Below the pieces are notes generated by a model. It made no database searches. It was not told the origin of the DNA and saw only the letters and a list, made by a program, of their open reading frames with translations. DNA of 64,000 nucleotides from an uncultured Ruminococcus sp. (GTDB lineage Bacteria > Bacillota > Clostridia > Oscillospirales > Acutalibacteraceae): positions 1 to 64,000 of the forward strand of contig CACWRT010000002.1 in the NCBI GenBank assembly GCA_902763365.1, given 5' to 3'. This document shows positions 52,515 through 62,800 of this stretch, one piece after another. A program made the position numbers and the translations under genes. Numbering within the stretch: the stretch's first letter is position 1; each line of letters begins with the position of its first letter.

Positions 52515-52607
52515 GCGTAGAAATGCTGTAATGATCCATTGAAAATAAGCAGAATTTGACTTATCATATAAAAATTTTTCCAATTGGCATAATTATCCCA
52601 TTTAACA

Positions 52608-52636
52608 TTGACTCAAGAAAACAAAAATGTTATAAT
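52608..52636 (+). promoter_or_regulatory. Promoter of the sugar transferase gene
   Basis: TTGACT (52608-52613) and perfect TATAAT (52631-52636), 17 bp apart. The position supports a start at ATG 52682 rather than the upstream ATG at 52556. Confidence 0.8.
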
Positions 52637-52681
52637 AAAACTGTTCCTGAAAAGTCAGAGTCTGAATTTGGAGTGTCTGAA

Positions 52682-53362
52682 ATGAATAATGAAGCATTGA
52701 TCCCGTCATCCGCAGGCGTTGATACAAACACTGTTTTTACATATGAAAAGAAACGTTTGTATTCTTTCCTGAAACGTTTTTTTGATATAATTCTGTCGCT
52801 TTGTGCGCTGATAGTTCTGAGTCCTCTTCTTATTGTTATAACGATCCTTATATCTCTTTGGGACGGAAAGGGGCATCCCATATTCGTTCAGACACGTGTA
52901 GGGAAAAAGGGCAGGCTCTTTAAGCTTTATAAATTCCGTTCAATGTGTCTTGATGCGGAAGCTATGAAAGCGAAGCTTCAGAAATATAATGAAATGGATG
53001 GTCCTGCTTTTAAAATGAAGGATGACCCGAGAATAACAGGAATAGGAAAGTTTATCAGGAAAACGAATATTGACGAGCTTCCGCAGCTTATCAATATTCT
53101 GAAGGGTGATATGTCTATAGTTGGTCCCAGACCTCCGCTTCCGGATGAGGTTGCACAGTACAGTGAAAGCGATATGAAGCGTCTTGCTGTTACTCCCGGA
53201 CTTACCTGTTACTGGCAGGCGAGCAGAAACAGAAATGACATATCCTTTGAACAGTGGATGGAGATGGACAGAAAATATATTGCCGAAAGAAGTCTGAGGA
53301 CGGATGCAAAGATCATATTAAAAACTGCATATGTCGTATTAGTCCATCGTGACGGAAGATAA
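52682..53362 (+). CDS. Undecaprenyl-phosphate sugar phosphotransferase (bacterial sugar transferase)
   Basis: A 226-residue enzyme that transfers a sugar-1-phosphate to undecaprenyl phosphate and starts assembly of an exopolysaccharide or other glycan. One membrane hairpin (about residues 36-60) is followed by GHPIFVQTRVGKKGRLFKLYKFRSM, DELPQLINILKGDMSIVGPRPP and PGLTCYWQASRN, the PssY/WcaJ catalytic core. GGAGTG precedes ATG 52682. It stands alone with its own promoter and terminator, so its partner genes are elsewhere. Confidence 0.92.
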   Translation: MNNEALIPSSAGVDTNTVFTYEKKRLYSFLKRFFDIILSLCALIVLSPLLIVITILISLWDGKGHPIFVQTRVGKKGRLFKLYKFRSMCLDAEAMKAKLQKYNEMDGPAFKMKDDPRITGIGKFIRKTNIDELPQLINILKGDMSIVGPRPPLPDEVAQYSESDMKRLAVTPGLTCYWQASRNRNDISFEQWMEMDRKYIAERSLRTDAKIILKTAYVVLVHRDGR

Positions 53363-53373
53363 AAGTCTTTATT

Positions 53374-53407
53374 TCCCCCGGTACAGATCATATCGGGGGA
53401 TTTTTTT
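53374..53407 (+). terminator. Intrinsic terminator
   Basis: Stem TCCCCCG/CGGGGGA followed by seven T, after the sugar transferase. Confidence 0.92.
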
Positions 53408-53556
53408 GTCTGTTTCAGGCTAAGATGACTATTTCCGGATATTACAGGTATTTACTGACTATAACGGAACATATGTATTATTTATGGGTATGAAAAGATA
53501 GAACAGGCTCAATTATCGGAAGTTATAAAAAAGTTTCAAAAAATTTCAAATAACAC

Positions 53557-53585
53557 TTGATTTTTCCTGTAAAAGGGTATACAAT
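53557..53585 (+). promoter_or_regulatory. groESL promoter
   Basis: TTGATT (53557-53562) and TACAAT (53580-53585), 17 bp apart, directly upstream of the CIRCE element. Confidence 0.75.
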
Positions 53586-53589
53586 AATT

Positions 53590-53616
53590 TTAGCACTCAA
53601 GGGTTGAGAGTGCTAA
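53590..53616 (+). promoter_or_regulatory. CIRCE operator (HrcA site)
   Basis: Perfect TTAGCACTC, nine bases, GAGTGCTAA. This is the exact CIRCE consensus bound by the heat-shock repressor HrcA, at the start of groESL transcription. Confidence 0.97.
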
Positions 53617-53655
53617 ATGAAATTATTCTAATTTGCTTTAAGGAGGCAATTTATT

Positions 53656-53940
53656 ATGACTATTAAACCATTGCTTGACAGAGTTGTTGTAAAGGCTGAG
53701 GCTGCGGAGGAAACAACAAAAAGCGGTATCATTCTTACAGCTGCTTCACAGGAGAAGCCCCAGTTTGCTACAGTAGTAGCAGTAGGTCCGGGCGGAATGG
53801 TTGACGGCAAAGAGGTAACAATGTATGTGAATATCGGTGATAAGGTTATCACAAGCAAGTATTCGGGTACAGATGTTAAGCTTGACGGTGAGGAATACAC
53901 CATCGTTCGTCAGTCGGATATTCTGGCAGTAGTTGAATAA
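53656..53940 (+). CDS. groES: Co-chaperonin GroES
   Basis: A 94-residue lid protein of the GroEL chaperonin. IKPLLDRVVVKAEAAEETTKSGIIL, the VVAVGPGG turn and KYSGTDVKLDGEEYTIVR are standard. AAGGAGG precedes the ATG. groEL follows after 49 nt; both are under the CIRCE operator. Confidence 0.97.
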   Translation: MTIKPLLDRVVVKAEAAEETTKSGIILTAASQEKPQFATVVAVGPGGMVDGKEVTMYVNIGDKVITSKYSGTDVKLDGEEYTIVRQSDILAVVE

Positions 53941-53983
53941 TACATCATGAATGAAAAAAGGAAATAAAGACATTTGGAGGTAA

Positions 53984-55621
<1,638 letters not shown>

Positions 55622-55668
55622 TGAATAATTATTCGTTATTATAGTTTTTGAAAATTTTCATATTATAA

Positions 55669-55710
55669 AAACCCCCGTCGGTAATGTATCGGCGGGGGTT
55701 TAAATTTTTT
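55669..55710 (+). terminator. Terminator of groESL
   Basis: Stem AAACCCCCG/CGGGGGTTT with inner GTA/TAT pairing, followed by AAATTTTTT. Confidence 0.88.
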
Positions 55711-55772
55711 TACGGAAAATATTGACCTTTTGTGCTTTTGATTTGTATTATTAGTGAAAGGAGTTGATAGGT

Positions 55773-56273
55773 ATGGATGAAAGATCGGTGCGCACTGATG
55801 AAGATATCGAAGAAACTATACATAGTTATGCCGATATGCTGTACAGAATCTGTATAACCATGCTTAAAAACCCGCATGATGCAGAGGATGTTGTTCAGGA
55901 AACATTTATAGGGTATTATCAGAATAACAGATCCTTCGATTCCGATGAACATAAAAAAGCATGGCTTATAACGGTAGCAGTAAATAAGTGCAAAAATCTG
56001 ATAGGCTTTTTCAAGCGGCACGATCATATCAGTATTGATGACATACAGGAATTTGCAGGCGTTTGCTGTGATGATGAAGAGAGAGGTCTGCTTGAGGAGC
56101 TTATGAAGCTGCCGCCGAAGCAGAGGATTGTTATTGAACTGTATTATGTGGAAGAATACAAGATCAAAGAAATTGCCGATATGCTCGCTGTAAAGGAACC
56201 AGCAGTCAAAATGAGACTACAGAAAGGCAGAAGCATTTTAAAAGAAATTTACAGAGAGGAGTATGCAACATGA
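55773..56273 (+). CDS. ECF-type RNA polymerase sigma factor
   Basis: A 166-residue sigma factor: region 2 (YADMLYRICITMLKNPHDAEDVVQETFIGYY) and region 4 (YKIKEIADMLAVKEPAVKMRLQKGRSIL). AAAGGAG is 9 nt before ATG 55773. A possible promoter is TTGACC (55722-55727), 18 bp, TATTAT. It overlaps the downstream membrane protein by ATGA, the typical sigma/anti-sigma coupling. Confidence 0.93.
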   Translation: MDERSVRTDEDIEETIHSYADMLYRICITMLKNPHDAEDVVQETFIGYYQNNRSFDSDEHKKAWLITVAVNKCKNLIGFFKRHDHISIDDIQEFAGVCCDDEERGLLEELMKLPPKQRIVIELYYVEEYKIKEIADMLAVKEPAVKMRLQKGRSILKEIYREEYAT

Positions 56274-57205
56274 AAAGCTTAAAAACAACTATGCAGAAGA
56301 TAAGCCTGTCGGATGCTGCAAAGGAAAAAATGATAGAAAATGTCAAAAGTGCGGATAAGGCTCACTACCCGAAGAAAACCCGGCGAATAACAGGAATTGT
56401 ATCGGCAGCGGCGGTTTTATGTTTTATTGCTGCTGCGGCGGTTTTTGTATCGGCAAATCAGAACAATTCTGAAACAATTACGGAAAAAGCCCATAATAAT
56501 TCTGAAATAGAAAGCAAAATCTCTGAAAATACAAGCCAGATCCATACAGATACAAAGGTAGAAAACGATAATTCTGATAAAAGCGGAGTTCAGATAAAGA
56601 TTTATGATCGTATTAAGCCTCAGTTTACGCCCGTTAAGAGAATAAGTGTCAATTTGGATCAGTTAAAAAAACAAGAGTTTGAAGAAATTACTCCGTATAT
56701 ACGTCAGCGTTTAATGGAGAAATATGGCATATCTCCCGAACTCAGTTGGGAAGAATTGACCGACAATCAAATAACTTATTTCAACGTAGAAGAATATTTT
56801 TATTTCCTTGAAAAAGAGTCAGAGCTTAGAAAAAAGTTGGCAGATGATGGATATTGTGATAAAGAGATGCTGATGATTTATGAAGATGAAGACGTAGATT
56901 TAATGTCAGGTGAGAATATTATGAATTATTGCAATATCATTACTATGGAATGTAACGCATACAACGACCCTGATTATGAGCTTTCTGATATCGACAGATT
57001 AAAATTGATTAGACATATGAGAGTCAGCTTGTTTTCTTTTAAAGAATATTTCAGACAACATGAAGACAACATACCAGATGAAGTAATGGAAACTTATGAG
57101 TATGAAAAACAGACATATAACCTTGAAGCTGAAGGTTCCTACTTATTTCCCCAAATTGATGTAGAGGAAGAAATTGTGTATGAAGAAAATTCAAATATCT
57201 TTTGA
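56270..57205 (+). CDS. Putative membrane anti-sigma factor
   Basis: A 311-residue protein with a short cytoplasmic N terminus (about residues 1-42), one membrane helix (IVSAAAVLCFIAAAAVFVSA, about 44-63) and a long acidic, Asn/Ser-rich then helical extracellular part. Position and topology suggest it restrains the preceding sigma factor; no known anti-sigma zinc motif is seen. I do not recognise the extracellular domain. Confidence 0.75.
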   Translation: MKSLKTTMQKISLSDAAKEKMIENVKSADKAHYPKKTRRITGIVSAAAVLCFIAAAAVFVSANQNNSETITEKAHNNSEIESKISENTSQIHTDTKVENDNSDKSGVQIKIYDRIKPQFTPVKRISVNLDQLKKQEFEEITPYIRQRLMEKYGISPELSWEELTDNQITYFNVEEYFYFLEKESELRKKLADDGYCDKEMLMIYEDEDVDLMSGENIMNYCNIITMECNAYNDPDYELSDIDRLKLIRHMRVSLFSFKEYFRQHEDNIPDEVMETYEYEKQTYNLEAEGSYLFPQIDVEEEIVYEENSNIF

Positions 57206-57243
57206 CAAAGCAAAAAACTATTATTTGTATGTATAATCCTCGT

Positions 57244-57327
57244 CCCCGCCCTCACGGTGTAATGCTGTGAGGGCGGGGAGACTATGTGCATAAAATGACG
57301 TTCCCGCCGTTATATTGTCGGCGGGAA
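57244..57327. repeat. Two consecutive GC-rich hairpins
   Basis: Hairpin one: CCCCGCCCTCAC/GTGAGGGCGGGG (57244-57255, 57267-57278). Hairpin two: TTCCCGCCG/CGGCGGGAA (57301-57309, 57319-57327). Neither is followed by a T-run. They lie between convergent genes and could act as termination or mRNA-stability structures. Confidence 0.75.
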
Positions 57328-57374
57328 TGCTTCTGAGGATTTACTACACTCACCCTTTCGGGCGGTTTTCGATT

Positions 57375-57971
57375 TTATCCGTATATTTTAGTTTCTCCCA
57401 TGTAAATGGCTTTTATCTTTGTGGGGTCTATTGTGCAGACTTTTCCGCCTCCATTTCGTCTTTCATTGAAGTCTGCTGCTATAATAAATTCACCGGTCGT
57501 GGGGTCACTGCCGCTGCCATACATATCACATAGTACCTGTTCTCCGTTTTCCATCTCTATGATCATATCAAGTCCTCCGGATTTTGCGATCTCTCTTATC
57601 GGACGCCACATAGAGGAGTAAGCGAGTATCGTCATTCTGTAGGGGGATACCTTGACAGATCTCAGAGTTATATCCGCCTTGCCTATTAATGTTGATTTTG
57701 TTTCTGACAGGTCGAGCTGATATGTATTGCTCTGATGTACGAGAGGAATGGAAATTTTGTATTTAATGTTCATCAGCTTTTTTGTAACAAGAACTGCGTT
57801 TAGTTGTCCTGATTCATCATGCGTGATAATCTCATCATCTGTTAACTGAGATTCATATCTGTTCAGTAAAGCCTTGTATTCCTCATCAGAACGTGAATAG
57901 GCTTCATTCAGCTCGGGCAGATATTTTTCTATGATATTTGCATAGATATCATCGCCCGAAACAGTATTCAT
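57375..57971 (-). CDS. Unknown protein, possibly an anti-sigma-type extracellular domain without membrane anchor
   Basis: A 198-residue protein with an N-terminal helical part and a beta-rich C-terminal part ending in IDPTKIKAIYMGETKIYG. The latter resembles the C-terminal domains of DUF4179/DUF5643-type anti-sigma proteins, but there is no signal or membrane helix, so it may be a fragment or a cytoplasmic homolog. GAGGTG precedes the ATG at 57971. Assignment is tentative. Confidence 0.55.
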   Translation of the reverse strand: MNTVSGDDIYANIIEKYLPELNEAYSRSDEEYKALLNRYESQLTDDEIITHDESGQLNAVLVTKKLMNIKYKISIPLVHQSNTYQLDLSETKSTLIGKADITLRSVKVSPYRMTILAYSSMWRPIREIAKSGGLDMIIEMENGEQVLCDMYGSGSDPTTGEFIIAADFNERRNGGGKVCTIDPTKIKAIYMGETKIYG

Positions 57972-58081
57972 TCCTTCACCTCACTGTTCTGGTGATATAT
58001 TTATTTAAGCTGAAATTTCCGCTTTCACTTATATAAACGAGAGTTTTTTAAAAAAAGGTTCGTTAAGTGTCGTTTTTTCTG

Positions 58082-58110
58082 TTGACAAAGGATAAAAAAA
58101 TCGGTATACT
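58082..58110 (+). promoter_or_regulatory. tyrS promoter
   Basis: Perfect TTGACA (58082-58087) and TATACT (58105-58110) with 17 bp between them, just upstream of the T-box leader. Confidence 0.88.
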
Positions 58111-58116
58111 ATACTT

Positions 58117-58379
58117 TAACGGCTGAGAAAAGAAGAAGTAAGTCGGAGTAACGAGCAAAGAGAGGATATGGCCGGTGTAAATATCTGTCGTGCCCGTCTG
58201 AAATACATCTTGGAGCCGGCAGGGTGAAACTTTAGTAGTTCTGTCCGTCTTGCAAACGTTAAAATGCAAGGGTATGGATGTGTACCCGTGAGGCTGCTGT
58301 CGTGAGGCTGCAGCGAATTGAGGTGGTACAGCGGTTATTATCGCCCTCTGTTATTATAATATACAGGGGGCATTTTTTG
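58117..58379 (+). promoter_or_regulatory. Tyrosine T-box riboswitch leader
   Basis: A leader of about 260 nt with the T-box core GAGGTGGTACAGCGG (about 58320-58334), followed by a terminator stem GCCCTCTGT/ACAGGGGGC and ATTTTTT (58343-58378). A UAC tyrosine codon at 58204-58206, followed by a purine, is the likely specifier. Uncharged tRNA-Tyr would stabilise the antiterminator and raise tyrS expression. Confidence 0.93.
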
Positions 58380-58410
58380 CACCCCCTGAATTCAGAAAGG
58401 ACGAATTAAA

Positions 58411-59640
58411 ATGGGAGTTTATGAAGAGCTTCAAAGAAGAGGACTTATCGCACAGACAACTGATGAGGAAAAAATAAGAGATCTTGTCAATTCGGGTAAG
58501 GCTGTTTTTTACATAGGTTTTGACCCGACGGCTGACAGTCTGCACGTTGGTCATTTTATGGCGCTCAGCCTTATGAAGCGTTTGCAGATGGCCGGCAACA
58601 AGCCGATAGCGCTGCTCGGCGGCGGTACAGGAATGATAGGTGATCCCTCAGGCAAGACTGATATGAGAAAGATGCTGACTAAAGAGGATATTGATCACAA
58701 CTGTGAATGTTTCAAGAAGCAGATGAGCCGTTTTATTGATTTTTCCGAAGGAAAAGCTCTTATGGTAAATAATGCTGACTGGCTGCTTGACCTTAATTAT
58801 GTTGAGCTTCTCAGGGAAGTAGGTGCCTGCTTCAGCGTAAACAGGATGCTTACAGCGGAATGTTACAAGCAGAGAATGGAAAGAGGTCTGAGCTTTCTTG
58901 AGTTCAACTACATGATAATGCAGAGCTATGATTTCTACTCTTTGTTCCGGCGTTACGGCTGTAATCTCCAATTCGGCGGTGACGATCAGTGGAGCAATAT
59001 GCTGGGCGGTACGGAGCTTATAAGAAGAAAACTCGGCAAGGATTCTCATGCTATGACAATAAATCTTCTCCTTAATTCGGAAGGAAAAAAGATGGGCAAG
59101 ACAGAAAAGGGTGCCGTATGGCTTGATCCCGAAAAGACAAGTCCCTTTGATTTCTTCCAGTACTGGAGAAATGTTGCAGACAGCGATGTTATAAAATGTC
59201 TGAAAATGCTCACATTTGTTCCGATTGAGGAGATCGAAGAAATGGAAAAATGGGAAGGCAGTCAGCTTAACAAAGCTAAAGAAATACTTGCGTTTGAGCT
59301 TACAAAGCTTGTTCACGGCGAGCAGGAAGCACAGAAAGCTCTCGAGGGTGCAAGAGCGCTGTTTTCAAGCAAGAGTAATACGGACAATATGCCTTCAAGT
59401 GAGATAAGCGCAGCTGATCTGACAGAAGGAAAGATAGGACTTATAGATCTGCTTTTCCTTATCAAGCTTGTACCTTCAAAGGCTGAGGCAAGAAGACTTA
59501 TCCAGCAGGGCGGTGTTTCTGTCAATGATGAAAAAGTGACAGATGTAAAAGCCGAAATAAAATCGGAAGATTTCTCCGAAGGCTTCATTGTCATCAAAAA
59601 GGGCAAAAAAGTATTCCATAAAGTAAAATACAACGGCTGA
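58411..59640 (+). CDS. tyrS: Tyrosyl-tRNA synthetase
   Basis: A 409-residue class I synthetase. HVGHF replaces the HIGH motif, [12 protein letters not shown] binds tyrosine, and [13 protein letters not shown] is the KMSKS-equivalent. The C terminus carries an S4-type RNA-binding domain ([18 protein letters not shown]). GAAAGGA precedes the ATG. Controlled by the T-box leader. Confidence 0.97.
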   Translation: MGVYEELQRRGLIAQTTDEEKIRDLVNSGKAVFYIGFDPTADSLHVGHFMALSLMKRLQMAGNKPIALLGGGTGMIGDPSGKTDMRKMLTKEDIDHNCECFKKQMSRFIDFSEGKALMVNNADWLLDLNYVELLREVGACFSVNRMLTAECYKQRMERGLSFLEFNYMIMQSYDFYSLFRRYGCNLQFGGDDQWSNMLGGTELIRRKLGKDSHAMTINLLLNSEGKKMGKTEKGAVWLDPEKTSPFDFFQYWRNVADSDVIKCLKMLTFVPIEEIEEMEKWEGSQLNKAKEILAFELTKLVHGEQEAQKALEGARALFSSKSNTDNMPSSEISAADLTEGKIGLIDLLFLIKLVPSKAEARRLIQQGGVSVNDEKVTDVKAEIKSEDFSEGFIVIKKGKKVFHKVKYNG

Positions 59641-59823
59641 TATTTCAAGCCGCAACAAGATCCGGAATTGACGGACGCTGATAAGCATTTATAGTAAACG
59701 TCATTAAAATTTTCTGTTATCCGGCAGTGATCGGTGGTTAGTGGGAGCGGTCAGTATCAGAACCCACCACTGACCATTATCCTCCGGCATAATATGAAAT
59801 GCAGATCGAAAGGAAAAAATGCT

Positions 59824-60261
59824 ATGGGAGATAATTCTAAAGGCACAAAAACAAAAAGACATGAGGAAAGGGAACTTGCATTCATTTTGCTTTTTGAGCA
59901 GATGGTACAGAAGGATGATATTGAAATTATCATAGAAGAAGCCAAGGATGCAAGAGATGTAGAAGTAGGGGAGTATACAAAGACTCTTGTAAACGGTGTT
60001 CTTTCAAATATGGAAGAAATTGATAAAATGATCGGGGAAAATCTGAAAGGCTGGAAGATAAACAGAATTTCAAAGGTTTCTCTTGTTATAATGAGGGTGG
60101 CAATATATGAGATTGTCTATGTTGACAGCTCTCTTGTAAAGGTGTTTATAAATGAGGCAGTCGAGCTTACAAAAAAATATGCTGCTGACGGTGACAGCAG
60201 CTTTGTAAACGGCGTACTTGGCTCCGTTGCCAAAAAAACCGGAAAAAGCGGTGACAAATAA
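59824..60261 (+). CDS. nusB: Transcription antitermination factor NusB
   Basis: A 145-residue helical protein of rRNA antitermination. RHEERELAFILLFEQM, VLSNMEEIDKMI and RVAIYEIVYVDSSLVKVFINEAVELTKKYAADGDSSFVNGVLG match NusB. I start at ATG 59824, 9 nt after AAAGG; the open frame extends 30 codons upstream without support. Its TAA shares one base with the start of the next gene. Confidence 0.93.
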   Translation: MGDNSKGTKTKRHEERELAFILLFEQMVQKDDIEIIIEEAKDARDVEVGEYTKTLVNGVLSNMEEIDKMIGENLKGWKINRISKVSLVIMRVAIYEIVYVDSSLVKVFINEAVELTKKYAADGDSSFVNGVLGSVAKKTGKSGDK

Positions 60262-61226
60262 TGCCATACTATTTAGGGATAGATACCAGCAATTATACTA
60301 CATCTGCTTCGATTTATGACAGCGACAGCGGAAAAATGATAATGAAGAAAAAACTCCTGCCTGTAAAAAAGGGAGAATGCGGCCTGCGTCAGAGTGACGC
60401 AGTTTTTCATCATGTTCAGCAGCTGCCGCAGGTAACGGAAGAGCTATTTGCCGAGTTCGGCGGAAAAATTACGGCAGTCGGTGTTTCTTCACGTCCGAGA
60501 AATGCGGAAGGTTCGTATATGCCCTGTTTTACAGTAGGACTCGGAGCAGCGAAAATAGTTTCTCAGACAGAAAAAATACCTATGTATACTTTTTCTCATC
60601 AGGACGGTCATATTGCCGCGGCTCTTTACAGCGCCGGAAAGACCGATCTTTACGGAGAAAAATTTATAGCGTTTCATGTTTCGGGCGGAACAACAGAATG
60701 TCTCTACACCGAGCCCGGAAGAGAAAATGTATTTGACATAACACTTGCCGCAAAAACTCTTGATCTTAATGCAGGTCAGCTTATTGACAGAGTTGGCGTT
60801 ATGATGGGGCTGAAGTTCCCATGCGGTATGGAGCTTGAAAGACTTGCCGCAGCAAATACGGAAAAAGTCAATGGTCTGAAAATTTCATTAAAGAATGCAG
60901 ACTGCTGCCTGTCAGGAATAGAAAATATTTGCCGCAGAGCTTATGATAACGGAAGATCAGAGGAATATGTATCGGCGCTTTGTCTTGCACATATTGAAGA
61001 AACACTGATAAGAATGACAGGGAGAGTTATCGCACATTACGGAGAGATACCTGTTGTATACGCAGGCGGAGTTATGTCCGATAGGATCATAAAGGACGGA
61101 CTGAAAAAAGAACTTAAAAGAAGATATGGATATGAACCATATTTTGCAGAACCTGAATATTCTTCCGATAATGCCTCGGGAATAGCATATTTATGCAGTC
61201 TGAAGCATAATATTGGAACAATATAA
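60261..61226 (+). CDS. TsaD/Kae1-family paralog
   Basis: A 321-residue ASKHA-fold protein similar to TsaD: LGIDTSNYTTSASIYD, metal-type HQDGH, FHVSGGTTE, LIDRVGVMMGLKFPCG, VVYAGGVMSDRIIK and SSDNASGIAYL. It is shorter and more diverged than true TsaD. The HxxxH pair is kept, so metal binding is possible. It follows nusB directly. Whether it supports t6A synthesis or another role cannot be decided from sequence. Confidence 0.82.
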   Translation: MPYYLGIDTSNYTTSASIYDSDSGKMIMKKKLLPVKKGECGLRQSDAVFHHVQQLPQVTEELFAEFGGKITAVGVSSRPRNAEGSYMPCFTVGLGAAKIVSQTEKIPMYTFSHQDGHIAAALYSAGKTDLYGEKFIAFHVSGGTTECLYTEPGRENVFDITLAAKTLDLNAGQLIDRVGVMMGLKFPCGMELERLAAANTEKVNGLKISLKNADCCLSGIENICRRAYDNGRSEEYVSALCLAHIEETLIRMTGRVIAHYGEIPVVYAGGVMSDRIIKDGLKKELKRRYGYEPYFAEPEYSSDNASGIAYLCSLKHNIGTI

Positions 61227-61326
61227 TTTTTGATCGGAATATTAACCATGATGAGATATACAGAGAAAGCTTTGTACTGTCTTATCAATGATAACATATA
61301 TTTGAGTTTTAAAGGAGATATTGAGA

Positions 61327-62679
61327 ATGGGCAGATTGTTTGGAACAGACGGTGCAAGAGGCGTAGCTAACTCTGAGCTTACGGTAGAGCTTGCGACAAA
61401 TATAGGAAGAGCTGCAGCAATGGTACTTACAGAAAGCGGCAGCGACAAACATCCTACAGTGCTTATCGGTAAGGATACAAGACTTTCCTCTGATATGCTG
61501 GAAGGCGCACTTACCGCCGGTTTGTGTTCGGTGGGGGCTGATGTGATCATCATCGGCGCGGTTCCGACTCCCGCAGTTGCATATCTTGTAAGAAAATACA
61601 ATGCCGATGCAGGTTTTATGATCTCGGCATCCCACAACCCGTTTGAATTCAACGGCATAAAGATCTTTGCTTCAACAGGTTATAAGCTGCCCGATGCAAT
61701 GGAAGATGAAATAGAAGCAATTGTACTGGATAATTCAAAGCCTTATCCCCAGCCCACAGGCAGCGGACTCGGTAAAGTTATACGTGATGAGAATGCCGTA
61801 AATGATTATATTGACTATGTTGTCAGCACTGTGGATGACAGACTTGACGGTATGAAGATAGGAATTGACTGTTCAAACGGCAGTTCAAGTGTTACTGCCG
61901 AAAAGCTTTTTACCAAACTCGGCGCAGAATGTCATATGCTTTCCGACAAGCCCGATGGTATAAACATCAACGATAACTGCGGCTCAACACATATGGAAAA
62001 TATTCAGAAATTTGTGGTAGATAATGGTCTTGACCTTGGAGTAGCATTTGACGGTGATGCAGACAGATGTCTTGCGGTTGACGAAAACGGCGAAATGATC
62101 GACGGTGATTTCATTATGGCAATATGCGCTATGGACTGCGCTTCACGCAATAAGCTGAGCAAAAATGCAGTAGTAGGCACTGTAATGTCAAATATGGGCT
62201 TTACAAAATTCTGTAAGGATAACGGACTTCATTTCGTTGCTGCTAATGTAGGCGACAGATATGTGCTTGAGGAGATGCTTAAAAACGGATATAATTTCGG
62301 CGGCGAGCAGTCGGGTCATGTTATATTCCTCGATCATGCTACTACAGGCGACGGTCAGCTGACAGCCGCGCATCTTCTCGGTATAGTGAACAGAAGAAAA
62401 GCAAAGCTTTCTGATATAGCAACGCTTATGGTACATTATCCCCAGGTGCTTGTAAATGTAAAAGTAACTGCCGAGGGAAAGAAAAGATATTCTCAGGATG
62501 AGGATATCAAGGCTAAAATAGACAGCGTAACCGAGCAGCTCGGCGATGACGGCAGGATACTTGTGCGTCTTTCCGGTACAGAACCTCTTGTGAGGGTTAT
62601 GCTTGAAGGTCTTGATCTTGAGCTGATTACTAATCTTGCAAATGAAACAGCAGAACTGATCAGAGAAAAATTAGTTTGA
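61327..62679 (+). CDS. glmM: Phosphoglucosamine mutase
   Basis: A 450-residue hexose-phosphate mutase that makes glucosamine-1-phosphate for peptidoglycan. RLFGTDGARGVAN, the catalytic serine loop MISASHNPFEFNGIK, metal site DGDADRC, sugar-binding GGEQSGH and the phosphate loop VRLSGTEPLVRVM are all present. AAAGGAG is 9 nt before ATG 61327. Confidence 0.97.
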   Translation: MGRLFGTDGARGVANSELTVELATNIGRAAAMVLTESGSDKHPTVLIGKDTRLSSDMLEGALTAGLCSVGADVIIIGAVPTPAVAYLVRKYNADAGFMISASHNPFEFNGIKIFASTGYKLPDAMEDEIEAIVLDNSKPYPQPTGSGLGKVIRDENAVNDYIDYVVSTVDDRLDGMKIGIDCSNGSSSVTAEKLFTKLGAECHMLSDKPDGININDNCGSTHMENIQKFVVDNGLDLGVAFDGDADRCLAVDENGEMIDGDFIMAICAMDCASRNKLSKNAVVGTVMSNMGFTKFCKDNGLHFVAANVGDRYVLEEMLKNGYNFGGEQSGHVIFLDHATTGDGQLTAAHLLGIVNRRKAKLSDIATLMVHYPQVLVNVKVTAEGKKRYSQDEDIKAKIDSVTEQLGDDGRILVRLSGTEPLVRVMLEGLDLELITNLANETAELIREKLV

Positions 62680-62760
62680 TATTTGTGCATAATCACCAAA
62701 GCGGCGGGCTAAAAAATGTAAAAATTCTCATTTGTAAGAATCACCAAAATTAATTTTATG

Positions 62761-62769
62761 TGCTATAAT
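62761..62769 (+). promoter_or_regulatory. Extended -10 promoter
   Basis: TGCTATAAT fits the TGnTATAAT extended -10 consensus; no good -35 box is seen. It lies 32 bp upstream of the glycosyltransferase gene. Confidence 0.5.
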
Positions 62770-62800
62770 AGTTATAAGAATTGAATGGAGTGGTAGCACT

